64,000 bases of DNA from Lepidodermella squamata (taxonomy: Eukaryota > Gastrotricha). The position numbers and the translations under genes were made by a program. The notes below the pieces were generated by a model that searched no databases, was not told the origin of the DNA, and worked only from the letters and a program-made list of their open reading frames with translations. The stretch is from assembly GCA_047495785.1 (NCBI GenBank), contig JBLDXI010000020.1, positions 558,001 to 622,000 on the forward strand, given 5' to 3'. The stretch's first letter is position 1. Each line of letters begins with the position of its first letter. Below, piece after piece: positions 1-13,155 of this stretch.

Positions 1-425
1 GTCAATAAAAACGGGGTGAAAATGAGCGACCCAGCAAACAAGATGTTCGCTGATACGCGATCTGACTAGTAGAGTGTACTATCAACAAGAAGTGTTGATT
101 CACACGAAATGATACGACTAATGTTACAATATTGATTCAAGGCTCATCAACTTACAAGCTCGCTAACGTGAGACATCTTCGCTAGCCTTGGCTTCAGATC
201 GGAAGAAGTGTTAATTTGGTTGTAGAAATCGGTGCGGCCCCTGCAATTGTTATCATTGAAAGCGTCAAGATAAAAGCAAATAAGAGATAACATCATTTGG
301 TTAATAGGGAAATAGTTTTAGTACCAATGGATATCGAGATTAATGTGTTATTTTGGCAGGCATCCTTTACCCCGAAATAAGCCAAGTTAGTATTTAGCGC
401 TAGCAATGGCAAGCCTTCTGAAAAT

Positions 426-3400
426 TCAAATTATTTTTACTTCATCCCCTCGAAAGATCACGGATGCCCGGCGTGGTTTCAGCTTAACCATATCAACATC
501 CACGTCCATATTGAAATTTTTAGTTACGTCACCATCCGCGGTCATTTTCTGGTTTTTATAACGCCTGAAATTGAAAGCATTAGCAAGTTAATAACCGCCA
601 GCCATGTAATGGGAAGGGAATAAATGCAGGGTAAACCCAGGAAACATGGAAAATACTTATCACATACCTGTCGCCGCCACCTGGCATGTCTGACATCGTA
701 TCGGTCTCCTCGCTGAGCAGATTGTCCTGTAAACGAGATTGAAGCAGCTTAAACATGTTGTTTCGCACGGTGTTAACAGAAAAATGAGGCAGCAATGAAA
801 TAATACTACAATAAACTCGCTCCCCCTCACTCCAGGTGCAAGTTGCCAACAACTTGCTAAAACAAACAAGTATTCATCATCTCTCAAGCTCTGCATCTAT
901 TATTGCCCACCTTAACGCGAACGTGTTGGCCATGCGGCCCTCTCTTTCTTGTCAAAAGCCGCTGTGATATGAAATATATGCTAATTTTTTCAGCGACAAG
1001 TCTTGCATAAAACTGGATGTTTCACGCTGACCAAGCGTAAAATCGCAACTCACGAGTATAGTACGCCTCGGTAGCAGGCTAGCACAGGCTGAACATTCGC
1101 AAATGACTCCGCAAGTCATTCGACGCTTGCTCTGCTGGCGAATAGCCGATACGCTGTTATCACACACGTTTCGAGGGCGTAGAACAGATGAGTATTTCCA
1201 GGTCATGTTCGCGCTTGGACCGCTGGATAAATCGACTTCTTTGCCCGTAGATGGGTCGATTGGAATCAGCGTGTCACCGCCACGTCGACCAGAAGAAAAA
1301 TAGGCGAATAATTTGGGCGAATCGGGCGATAAAGAGCCTGAACTGTGCGATGGGGCAGGGCTCGGCGGCTGGTCGAGAATCTCTTGTACCATTTTCAGTT
1401 CCTCCTCCTCCTCCTGCGTGCAGCTAACAGCCGCATCGGTTGGCGCCGAGGCAAATGCAGAACTCATCCTCTTCTTGACTGCTTGAGCAAGATACGAAAC
1501 AATACTCATGGTAGCGGCCGAAAATGGTCCAATAAACGGCTGATAATTAAACTTGACTCGAGAGTCACTTTCCGGTGCAATCGATCCGATGCATTGCAGC
1601 CAATATACCGGGAGATGTATAATAGCTATTACGAATGCAGGCGCCGCTTTTCTCACTCATTAAAATCGCGGTCGATCAATCAATGCAGCGGCAAGTTTTT
1701 TTATGGTGATGAACTCTGAACAGACCACAGGCGAGGATTTCAAGATATTTAATTGGTTATCATATGCGTGAAAATATAGCAGGGCAGTGATAGCTATTCC
1801 TCTCGCGATTTTTCAGATGACTTGGGCAAATAATTTAAGCACCAACGCGAAATCAGAGAAAAGAGGTATATTCACGAAAATCATGTGCCTCTAGTGGTCT
1901 CTTTGGCGATAGTAGTCACGCCGCTAAGTCGTCACTGACAGCTTTCTATCGTAGTTTCTTTTAGAGTGATCATCAAATCTCGATAAGTCTGTCGGGTCTA
2001 TCTACTAGTGTGCGTGCGTACATTTATCGCCGAATTATTCTAGCTCTCTAATCCAAGTAAACAGTTAACTCGCCGCCCAACATAAATATCGATTTTCTGC
2101 TTAAATTGCAAAATACTAATGGCGCCGAATTGATTTACAAAACTGGCAACTCGTGTCCACGGGGCAACCGCATATGCCAATATTACCAACGCGCAAAATG
2201 CGTTGCCATACAAAAAGGTCACAATTTTCAACATAATGACCACCATGACTTAGAAGTATATATCAAAGCAACTCTTGCTGTCTAGTACCCTAGGCAACGC
2301 TAAAATTAACTTAAAATTAATCGAGAGGTGATTACAGTAGACAGCTAATTTCCATCTTACCATTTCTTCCTTGTGTTGTTTGATTCGCTCTTGTCTCTTA
2401 ACTTCTTCTGTATGTCGGACGAGCTCCTCCTTGAGCAACTTTTGAAAATCATCACGAATTTGAGCATAATGGTGATTCGCGATTCCTGTTAATGTTTCAC
2501 TGGTTTTCATCGAGTAATTATGCGGGAATCTGGAAATTCCCAAGCCGCCTGACGATGGTATTATCGATTGTTTCCGACCGTTTGCTGATGGTGGTAGAAA
2601 ATTTTGCCCGATAATAGAAGGCTTTTTGCGTGGTTTTTGCGCGAAGGTGACCGTTTTGCCAGTCCGACGGAACACGGCCAGACTCGGCATGCTTTTGGTG
2701 CGAGTCGGCCTCGCGTTCGCCGGCGGCATGCGCGAGCGAGACGACCATCCTTGGCCAGTTTTGGGCGCCGCGAGATGGCGTTCATGCTCACCCAAAGGCC
2801 ATATCACATCGGCGGCGGCGGCGTCTTTTCCCGCCAGTAGCCATCTGCCCGGCGATGGGCTGGGCGGGTAACTCGATTCCGGGTCAGTATTAGGTGTAGG
2901 ACTAGAATTTAACTTGATCGACGAGGTAATGCGCGAGACATTTGAATAGAAGCCTTTCAAGAAATTTGAGCCATAATCCATCAACGGTCGTTGAGGCAAT
3001 CGAGGCGAAATTGCATTTTACGTGACATAAAAACTCAACGATTAAGACTTTTGAGTGTCACTTGACGAATCACATTATAGTATGGCAGGCGAAGTCAAAA
3101 AACCAAAATCATTGTTAAAGAAACTCGGGTAATCTAGACATAAATGTCTTGCCTATTTGCCAAACACAATAATAGTAATAATGAAACGATTACGGAAGAA
3201 ACTGTGAAGAAACGGGTGCAAGTAAAGCCTCATCGTGGCAAATGAAAGCGCCGTGTAGATTAAAATAATCATGGCTAGAAGGCGAATTAACCGTCATCAC
3301 TAGGCGAGCGCTTCGCGTCAAACGCACCGCTACACGAATAAATGAGCGACAGCGCAAAAGGTAAGAGGAGCGCGCGAAGGTAAGAGGGAGGAATCGAAAG

Positions 3401-6400
3401 CTAGTAGCAATTACGCAAAAAATGCAACGAAAGAGTTGTACTTACTACGCGCACGTATGCGACCGGTCAATACGATGACGCGTATAATTGCAACCATTTA
3501 TATAAATTACAGTATTGATATTAACTGACGACCGACTCCGGCATCGATAAAATGATCAAAGAAAGTTGCAACAACAGCGCGAGAAACGTGCTAGTTAAAC
3601 ATCAAGCCGATACATGTGTGCATAATAAATAAATACTACAATTCGATAATACAAAGCATTCATAGTGTATAACATCGAATTAATACGAACGCTGTTTTAT
3701 TAAAAAATACGAGAATAATACAACTAATTTCGAAAGAGCTAAAAGTCCTTGCTGCCGCGCTCCTGTCACCAGCACCGGCAGGCGCGGCGAAAACCAAAGT
3801 AAAGCGTGTATAGTAGTGCCAAGCGAAAGCGCTCCTATTCTAAAGGACCAGTGGGCGCGCACGAGCAACGTATCGAGAAATCAATAGTCGATTGCAGACA
3901 GATCGCACACACAAAGCACACTAAACCACACAACAATTGACTGGCGCATTTTTCCCAATACTGTAGATCCTCTTAGGCGCGCTGCGTGTATGCTGTAAAA
4001 ACATACACATATATTCAGCGTACACAGAAGCATATCGGTGTTCCATGTATTTCCTATATACATATATATATACGCCGATATCTGCACGACGAGAACACAA
4101 GGTCTGCGAACAGGTCCCTTCAATTTTTCGGCGTCCGGAGGCAAGCAAACGCATTCGAAATAAAATACTACATCCACGTTGTCGGGCATAAATATGACAA
4201 GCCAACAGTGAAAATGGAGTAGACACGGCGCGCGCGTATTTTCTATGAGACTTGACAGGCGTGTCAAGAGCAGCACTGCTGACGGCTGTCGACCAGAAAC
4301 AACGATAGAGATAGCACTCGTCATTTACGAAGGCTGAAGAACCTATCGATGATGATGAGCGGCGCGCGGTGACTACGTGTGAACAGAATGGCAAATAGTG
4401 GGTGCCCGCCCATGCGCCCAAACATAGATGGCTAATTAACGCTTCTAGCTCGAGGAGAGGAGAACAAAAGACGACGAGCGAAAAAACAATTACATTCCGG
4501 ACGTGTTCTAGCGAGAAATTTTTTGCACGTCGCCGTAACTAGCTGAGCATGTTAGAAACATTAAAAATTGACAAAATATCGGCGATTTGATGAGGCGCGG
4601 AGGAGAAAAGGCAAAAGACAAAAGTCGATAAAGAGGGGCGGCCTGGAATACTGACGATTATCATAGAACCGTAAAAAAACCAATATTTTCAAATAAAAAT
4701 TGTCATTTAAATGAAGAAATACCATGAAATAAAAGCGCCAGTTCTAGAGAAGACATCTACACTACAAATCTTGATGAAACAAAGGCAACGACTTAGGGGG
4801 CGATGAGAATAAATTTCAATTTCTTAAAATGGTACCACACGGCGTTGTCATAATGTGAATTCCACCGGGAGGCGGAGTAAATGCAGGCAACGGCACTCAA
4901 GGGACATAAGGCGTTCAATCAAAGCCTTGTCCGGCAGAATTATCCACATATGCATACATCATCCACACTCTTGCACACGATGTAATAGCGTAAGAAATCG
5001 CCTTCGGAATACGAATAATATTGATAATAATATAAATAATAAGCCATAGTCAGAAGTAGGGTCGAGGAGGGAAAACAACAAACATAGAATGCAACAATCC
5101 CTTATTATTTGTGTCTCTGAGTGACCAAGAAGCATGAATGCATGAAACACAACATGTTATAAAATATGAATGAGGTCCACAATCTGCATCCGAAATGAAG
5201 GCGTCATGAAATCAATTACGCGTATGCTCAAGAAGGTCGCCGAATGACTAGGTTGTTGTGCTGTATTATTGACGATGCTGTTATTCTAATAACTTCTCCG
5301 CTCCGCAACAAAACTACTCTTTCTTTTTTCAACTTATTTACTCTTGGTGTATGACTCCTCATGTTATAATACTCAGTTGCACTATACACTACACAGTACT
5401 GCGCTACGTCCCGAGTAAATTTCTTAGTCCCCTTGAGAAACGGCCGTCAACCATGCCGCCGACCACACCTCAATTTAGCGATAGAGAGCAACGACAACTA
5501 TCACGCAATAAGAGAATAACGAAATCAAGGATTGAAAACTTACATCAGCTGTGGTGATTCGCTCGCGAACCTGCCCAAACGCCTGCTGCCATCTCGTGCG
5601 CGCTCGCTCCTCAGTGACAGGATCCAGTTTTTGTTGCACCACAGGAGCGACGACGACTGGCTTAGGAGGGATAGCAGCCGGCACGTCATTCTTGACGACT
5701 TTTTCAGGTTCAAGCGGTGATGGTTGTCTCGGCTCATCTTTGGTAAATTCGACAGACGCAGAGGGGGACATAACATTGTAAGCAGGGGATTCAGATCGAT
5801 TTCGAGGTTCTTGTTGATTCAACTTAGTCAAAGAAGGAGCAGGAGAGGGAGCGGCAGACGCCGGTCTAGATTGAACCGGAGTAGCGATGCGGCTATGATT
5901 GCTCGGACTTCGACTTGGAACAAAAAGCTGCGGTGATGGCTCATGTTGCTGTTGTGGAGAAGCGACTCGTTCTAGTGAAGGGCTTTTCGAGTGAACTGGA
6001 GAGTTTTGAATGCTACTAAGGTGTTTCTGAGAAGGCGTAGGGCTAGAAGTTGCCAAATTCTCCTCCATTCGAGAAATCCCCAGTGAGCTTTTCGGTGACA
6101 ACACTTGGTGAAGCAGTTGTGGAGAAGGCGAAGATCTCGCCACCGGAGAAGCAGTTCTAAAAGGCGGCTGTATTACGGGTTCAGGAACAGGTGGTGTTGG
6201 TGCCAGTTGTGGCGCTGGTGGGAGAGTTGGCTGCTGCGGTTGGAAGGGCTGGTGGAAAGGCGGCTGAGGTTGATATTGCTGTGGCATCTCCAGCTCTCGC
6301 GAAGGGCTAAACATGCCACTTCGATCCACCTAAAAGAAATTCACCAATCAGAATCAATAAATGATTATATTGGGGTTTTCAGTCAGTAAGGAACAGTTGT

Positions 6401-9400
6401 GAGTGGTAAAACTGAACGAAATCCAGGTTGCCTCTATGCAAAGCTCAACAAATGAGATACTATTGAATAACTCAAACGTAGGCTTTGCATCATATATAAG
6501 TTTCCCATCTAGAATGTTAGTGGACGATTTTTTCATCGAAATAGCTCCAAGTGCAAAGAAATTGTCTTATTACGGAACCAAACGTTGAAACATGGCACAA
6601 AAGCAAAATAAAAGAAATTCTTATTCTGTCAGCCAAATTATGATTATGCCGTGTTCTCAAAGCGTTTTCAGGCCTTATTCTTCAATTTTACAGTCTTCCA
6701 TTTGGAATTCTGATAATTCATCATGTAACTCCGAAAAGAATTGAAGGATTTGAAATGTGTTTCAGCTTCTGGCCATTTTTTGGTTCCGCAACAGGCATAT
6801 TCGGCTCCGCTCAAGTTAGGGCCTTAGGCTGAGCTAAATTATTGGCTTCATATCCGAGATATTGTACTCATTCAGCTCAAAATCGAATCAAAATATCGGA
6901 TAATTGTTATCGAAGTTTACCTGCGTCTGTTCAGCCGATGACGTCTCCGAGGCTGGTGTGGAATGTTCATCGAGTTGGAAAGTCTCATTTGTATAAACAG
7001 TCAAGGGTGACATTTGCCGAGTGCTTTCAGTCATTTCCGGCTCCTCGACTATTGGCGTAAACCCAGCAATAGTCATCTGAGGAGGCTCAAGAAAGCTGCT
7101 GCTTTGGCCCGCTAATTGCGATGGTTGGCGCTGGTGAGACAGCCAAGTTTGATTGTCTAAGGCCTCCTGTGTGAGCATTTGAGCCATATCCATAGGATAA
7201 GCAGGAGCAGCAGAAGAATCGCTGTCCATCGGCACCAACGGCGTTTCATCAATCATAGTTGGAGGGGTGGGCGTTCGAATTTTTGAGCGGATACCAGACG
7301 ATGGCAGATTAGGAAGACGCCGCGACATAGCACTGTTGGACGAAGTCGGAGTCAAGGCTGGGTGAAAAGCTTGCTGACCAGATTCAGACGTAAAGTTATG
7401 AGTTCCGTGTTGAGGAACTTCGTGGGAAGCAGCGTAATTAAATGAGGAATGGCCGTTGAAACGCAGATCTTGTTCAGAAATTCCTAAAATGATAACTCAT
7501 GACTATGATATTGATGAACTAGCGATTATTATACCGTCAAATTTCTGGAGATAACCAGCCGAATCTGGCTGTTCAGAAGTAGATGATCGATCTTTTTCGG
7601 AAGCAGGAGCACTAGAAGACAGATCTAAAGCAGGTTGATCAGAATAAGGGTCGAATGGACCAGGCGGCAGTGCAGTCGAATCGTAGACAGATCTAGGAAA
7701 TCGAAAATTATATTCGCGAAAAAAACAGTAATTAATAACAATTCAGTAACCAGATGTTGCAAATTACAGCTATTTGACGGCTAAAAGTCGAATTTAGCAG
7801 ACAAGGAACTCATTAATACTAACATTTCGGCACGAAAGAGAACGTGCCGAAAATTTGAGTAGGCGTTACGCTTGGAGCCGGGTATTAGGCCTTATTTTAC
7901 CTAAACTACAACAAACCAGCGTGCGAAAAAAACGCAATGCAGGTGGTTATCGCTATGAAACTAAAAGGCTAGTGCTAACACTAACAGCTGTTTGCTTATC
8001 TGATGTAAGTGAAATTGACTTACTTTGGTACAGTCGACTGGTTTTCGAAAGACCTTTGGGGCCGTAGTTGATCATGAGCGTAATAGGACCAATCGTCGGG
8101 TACGGCTTGATCAGAATGAAAATCGTTAAGTCGCTGGGTGTCTGAGCGAAATTTATCGCCACCGTTACTATGAGCAGTTGGACCAGCCGAGTTGGGAGAG
8201 GGAATGTCTCCGGCATGGTAAGAGGACTGAGAAGCATTTTGATGCGATAAATACGGCCACTGGTTATCCATCAGATACTGGCCCTCGTCGCCAGTCGAGA
8301 GGTAATTCGAAGCATATGGATCAGCGACATGGCTTTGCTGGTGATAATGCTGATGATAATCGTATGAAGAAGGCGGCCAGGGTGTAGGATGTTCGCCCGT
8401 GTACCCGCCCATCGATAAATCGTAATCATAATCAAAAGCACCGTAATTCATGCCAAATGCGGCATGCGCATGATGACCCGAATGTGCGTAAACGGCAGGT
8501 AGATCACTAGCATAGTCGCTGTCGCAAGAAGCACCTGCAGTGCGAAAAAAACCAAAAGGATTAAAAATCAGAATGTAAAAATAATAGATTAGGACGCATA
8601 TGCTTGAAAAAGCAGTCACTCGTCACAAGGACGTGACATGTTTCTATTACTATTAAAAAGTGCAAATACATACCATCCGGAAACTGCTGCTGTATCGCAC
8701 AAGCAGTCAAAGCAAAAGAGCTGTTTCCGTTGTCTGCAGCAATGCCATTATTATAGTAATAAGCAGCGACGTCGTCTGCAAATTCAAGTAATAAGCGAAG
8801 CATTTTTATAACGCTATTACGTAATATGCTAAGCCAAAACTCACCAGCCCCATAGCCACTTGGTTCTTCGATGTAAGCATCAATTAATAGACTGTGACCC
8901 GTCTCTCCGCGAGTACCAGCAATACACCCATTATGAATAATGAACTCAGCATCGAAATGGTACCAGTCACCGTATCCCCCAGTCCCGGTAATTAAGCCAC
9001 TCTGAACATGAACAGCGGCTAGAAAAAGTAACACGTAACAGTCAAATATTCTCACTTGGTCTATTCTTGTGACGTGATCGAGGGGAATGCACAGCGCACC
9101 AATCATTTGTTCGGCAGCTTCGTCGTGCGCTTTGCTCCATAGTTCCAGAGCAATGCAATCTGATTCGGTCGTAACTTCACTGGAAATCGAATATCAGAGT
9201 AACATTGACGCTCTCACAAAACGCGAGCTTAACGTACAATATAAAATCTTGTTCCCAAAGAGGAGCTTGGCCTGACGCGACGATTGTGGACGTTTTCACA
9301 TAGTCAAATTTTATGACAATATACGTTTGGACTTTCGCTGAAAAAAAAACAATCCGAATGATCATACAAATTTATCACAATAAATCAATATTGAGGCCCA

Positions 9401-10133
9401 ACCAAGGTTTGCTCTTTCATGTCCATCACCAGTTTCTTATTTTTTCATAAGCAGCAATATTTTCATAATTGCGTCTGACACCAAAAGCAGTAGCCACTCA
9501 AATGTCCCTCAATGCCCCATCTGTAAGAGCGATGGCCGCTTTTTATGAACAAAAAAGCCAAAAAAAACCGTCAATAATTGCACATACACATCGATAAGAT
9601 AGTAAGATCTTTGCTCGCATACTGTTTGAGAAATAATATATAGGAATAATAGGAATAACATGTACGCGCTAGTAACTTTTCGGTCTACATATTCATGGAA
9701 TGCTCATTCAATCAGCTTTCGCGCTCATTATTTGCATAAAAAGCAAGTCGCGTCGCGAAAACCCAAATTGTAAACCCGCCTATGAGGATTTCAAATTATA
9801 CGCGTTCTGGGCACATTCGGAATAGGGGCGCACACTTTTACTGAGAATACAAAATGCGCTTGAAATCAAGAACATATTATGCTGAGATTTATAAATTAGA
9901 ATCATTTCCAGCTTTATAAGCTTTTGATTCTCGATCCTGGGCCAGTGATAAAACCGACTCGTAAAACCATAGTAAATTTTTCAAGTATAGTCTTTTTGTA
10001 TAAAATATATATCAAACCTGGAACGGATTCGGAAAGATACGCTTGTCTCACTGTAAAAGAAAAGGTCAAAATTATTTGTCCACAATCAAAATAAAATAAT
10101 GAAACTACCTCTGAGGCATAAAAGAGCCGACAT
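426..10133 (-). CDS. unc-13: UNC-13/Munc13, N-terminal part (long isoform with C2A)
   Basis: Presynaptic vesicle-priming factor. The start is the ATG at 10131-10133. Ten exons join in frame: 10109-10133, 10018-10050, 9238-9337, 9056-9179, 8845-9001, 8674-8775, 8024-8534, 7535-7692, 6921-7483 and 5544-6329, giving 853 residues. The first 140 or so residues match the Munc13 C2A domain: MSALLCLRV start, KVQTYIVIKFDYV, PLWEQDF, a tryptophan-centred strand and GDWYHFD. In the family this domain homodimerises or binds RIM. The rest is a low-complexity Ser/Pro/Gln/Tyr linker with a SRRLPNLP motif, as in long Munc13 isoforms. Further exons to the left (2361-2981, 1054-1509, 668-726, 426-564) belong to the same transcription unit or alternative isoforms. 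The last reads into a stop at 426-428. A candidate exon at 156-240 has good splice sites but its phase does not join. The C1, C2B and MUN domains are not in the window and should lie further left. Confidence 0.85.
1054..1509 (-). CDS. Possible alternative start exon of unc-13 (short isoform)
   Basis: The frame from the ATG at 1507-1509 (MSIVSYLAQAVKKRM) is open for 152 codons. It ends at a strong donor (CTC|gtgagt, 1048-1053). The next small exon at 668-726 continues in phase and encodes DNLLSEETDTMSDMPGGG. The segment has an acidic run of glutamates, a Pro/Ser stretch and no recognised domain. Whether it is entered by splicing (a weak acceptor is possible just before KRMSSAF) or is a true first exon cannot be decided by eye. 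Confidence 0.45.
2361..2981 (-). CDS. Possible alternative first exon of unc-13 (medium isoform)
   Basis: An open frame begins with the ATG at 2979-2981 (MDYGSNFLKGFYSNV) and runs 207 codons to a good donor (ATG|gtaaga, 2355-2361). No convincing splice acceptor lies immediately before the ATG, while 2.6 kb of non-coding DNA separates it from the upstream exon at 5544. That fits an internal promoter and alternative start, as known for unc-13 genes in other animals. The product is basic, proline- and serine-rich, and ends in a charged helix (EELVRHTEEVKRQERIKQHK). I recognise no domain. It could instead be an ordinary internal exon with a weak acceptor. Confidence 0.5.
2982..5543. other. Long unc-13 intron or alternative-promoter region
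   Basis: About 2.6 kb with no supported coding exon. It is far longer than the typical 50-80 base introns of this window, so it may hold promoter or enhancer elements for an internal unc-13 start. There are short AT runs near 4050-4075, and no repeat or RNA gene that I can recognise. Confidence 0.4.
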
Positions 10134-12240
10134 TTATGATGATCTAATACAATAAACAGGAGTACACCGCATGTTGCTGCGGTCGCTTGCGAACAGATAG
10201 TTTACTTCAGATAAATATCTAAATTAGGTAATAAAAAATTTGATAAGCCTGTCGTTAATTGCCAAAATGAGGACGGATTTAATTCGTCCATCACTTCTCA
10301 ATCAATGTATAACGCCGGAGAACAATCAAACCAGGTCGTTAATGTCACAATCCCGGGGCTCGAAATCAAGGTATGGTATCAGAGTAAAAACTGGATATAT
10401 GGATCTAATTTCATGTATTTTGAGGCTTGAGTATTGACTGCAGGGGCGATTTCTTTCGGCTTATTCGCCAGTTCTTGGATTCTTACAATAAATTCGGCAA
10501 TAAAAATCGGAGTATATTTGTTTTGATAAAACTCAAATTAACATCGTCAAGTTCTGGTTGGAAAGGTTTCGATGAAACAATTTGCGGTATCTTTTGAGCA
10601 TGATTTGATTTGAACGAATCATTTCTGCCCAGGTACGCAAATATTGTCACACAAAACAAAAAAAAAATCCACTTGAAAGGGAAGTAAGGAATCAAAACTG
10701 TATTAAATGACGCCAAAAAATTGAACAGAAACGCTAGAACAAAAAAGACCATTAAAGATTCTTCTCTGCTGTTAATATATTTTTCATCGAGTTACAACGA
10801 ACAGTAACGAACAGTCGGTGGCACTTACTGTCCCAGTCGTTTCATGTTAAAATTAAATGGAGTTGACGTTGCAATCATTAAAACACATGCATATTCTACA
10901 GAGACAGATGAAAAAACAGAATTTGTGCTCTGAAAAGCCATCAATTTCGGTATTGATCTATGGATGCTTTCCCTGTTCCCTTACCTATTGAATCAACTAT
11001 AAATGCTTTGATTGCGTCGCAGAAGGCGATTATATGCATAAATAGTCTTTGTAATATGTGACAAATAATTCGGCTATGCATTTCAAACGTGAGAGATTCG
11101 CCTAGGTAGGTATGAGAATTGTTAGATAAAATTATATGATTTTAGAAGGCCTGATCACGGGAAACAGGTTAGAGATAAGATGATGACAATGATACTCCTG
11201 AAAATGTATGGCTCTGAAATAAAATAAAAACAAAGAACAGGCATGCCAATTTGTGATCAAATTTACATCTAACTCATCATTTACCTCAACATCCTACAGT
11301 AAAATCAATGTGTGTCCCCCTGCTCCCTGCCTTATCACCGTGATTCGCTTGTCATTTGCTCGCAATTTACATTTTTGCTGTTGATCGATGAATTTTTCAC
11401 AAATTGGATTATACCAGATCTGAAAGTAACTCGTAAATGATCCCGTTATACCGAGAGCAATTCGCGGTGACACCGGACTGTTTGCGCGGTGTGGAACATG
11501 TATAATAGACAAATCGCACATAGCCTCTAACCTCATTCAAAGCATTAGCGTTAGTAACGTTCATTTTAGCAAATCGCAAATTAATAATTTTACTGCGCAT
11601 TAAAGAAGGTTGCTGATGAAACCACGGTTTCAACAAAATCCCACATTCTGGGTGAACTCTTAGCAGTCAATCCAGCTGACTCCCTCAAATCATTAGATAC
11701 ACGACTGAGTGCGGAGAGGGCATGCTGATTGATGCAGATTGATGCACATAAAATCAGCCACCAAGGTTAGCAGTTAGCATATTGAATTTTATCTTCAAAG
11801 AGCAGCAACAAATGGATGATATTCATTGCCCAATATATATGCCGCGGGCCATTACCTGCTGGCTGCTAGCACCTGACGGCAATTAAAACGCGCTGAAGGA
11901 TATGAGATATGAAACGTGGATTTGATTCAAATTATTCCAAATCGTGGCATAGCAGTTTTTGCGTGCGCCAAGCGTGTAGGAGGCAGATTTCTTGCGCTGC
12001 ATGTACCCAGCATAGCGAAGGACAAATGTCGTTTGTTGATCCCCCGATCGATATTTTTGAAAAAATCGGCTATTCTCGCCAAATTAATTACCTCTGTAAA
12101 AACAGCAAAAAGCATATTTTCACTAACAAATTTTTAAAATACACATTTTGACATTTTACAATAACCCATCATTTTTTTAATTTGCCGCAGTACATTTCTT
12201 AAAAATCTTACCCTGAGAGTTCGGAGTTCGGAGCTTCGAG
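10134..12240. other. Spacer upstream of unc-13
   Basis: About 2.1 kb between the unc-13 start codon and a decayed retroelement. It contains only short open frames without splice or family support. It presumably includes the unc-13 promoter and 5' leader. Confidence 0.5.
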
Positions 12241-12359
12241 GTGGGTCCAGGTCTAGGGTGCTTTTTGAAACCGTAACTCCGCAGCCAAAGCAACTAGCAG
12301 TTTCAAGTTCGGAGCTAGTAGCCGTTATTTTCCTTTCAGCGAAGTTTCTAAGCGAAGTT

Positions 12360-12860
12360 TCAATCGGACGAAAATCACGCGGGCAATCGACGACCCATGA
12401 TGTTCCATCTATCTCGTGTTGAAAGATCTTCCGGACTTACCGATATAAAAGCTTCCGCACTCGGGTATCGGACATTTTAGTTTGTATACGACAAATCGTG
12501 CATTGTGATCCACTTTCAACCCATAAATACACGAGTAGCAGTCAGGTTGGTGGTGCATTCATCTTTCCAGAACATCGACTTCGTATGTAAGCAACCTGGA
12601 ATTGGTGACCGTTGTTCATATGATCCGAACCGGTTGTTTGAATTCTTCAGCGAATTTCTTAGCAATATGGGTCGTTTTGCGTTCAAATCTCTAGACGAAA
12701 TATCGTAGCTTCCGAAATAAAGGTCTCGGCTCATTCGCAACTTTCTCATTTCCCTTCCTGTTAACCGAGTCAGGTTCCAGGGCTATTTTTATCAAGCTTT
12801 CGGCAGACTTGTCAGAGTACCCTGAATCCAATAGGGTCTATATGATGGTGTTGGGAGCGT
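12360..12860 (-). mobile_element. Decayed Penelope-like element, 3' part with GIY-YIG motif
   Basis: On the minus strand, broken frames read GYSDKSAESLIKIALEPDS near 12800-12840, then SRLLTYEVDVLER, then VVYKLKCP, CGSFYIGKSGRSFNTR and MEHHGSS near 12400-12500. The pattern of a Cys-x-Cys region followed by YIG, a GRS arginine and an EH pair is the GIY-YIG endonuclease at the C terminus of Penelope-like reverse transcriptases. Several in-frame stops and at least one frameshift show the copy is dead. The reverse transcriptase core was not found. Short GGAGTTC direct repeats near 12219-12236 may belong to the element or its border. Confidence 0.65.
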
Positions 12861-13155
12861 ACGCACTTACCTCATCTGGGCTGCAATTCTGATTTTTTTA
12901 GCCTGATGATGGGTACGTGGTTCCCGAAACGCCGCTGAGTATCCACATTTTCTGAATAAAATGACTCGAGTTCAAACAATTGATTTTGTTGAATTGAATA
13001 TTTCCGAGTCAACATGGAAAACCAACCTTGGCGGTTTCATTGACTTTGTAGAAGTTTATTATCATTAGAAGAAAAATTAACAACTTTCAAATTATATTTT
13101 TAGTATTTGAGTATTCCGGAGTCATATTTTCGTTTTTGCTGCCCGATGCGGATGC

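Noticed and set aside
5540-6389. Plus-strand Arg/Ser-rich frames opposite the unc-13 linker
   Set aside because: They are the complement of Pro/Ser/Gln-rich coding sequence and have no independent support.
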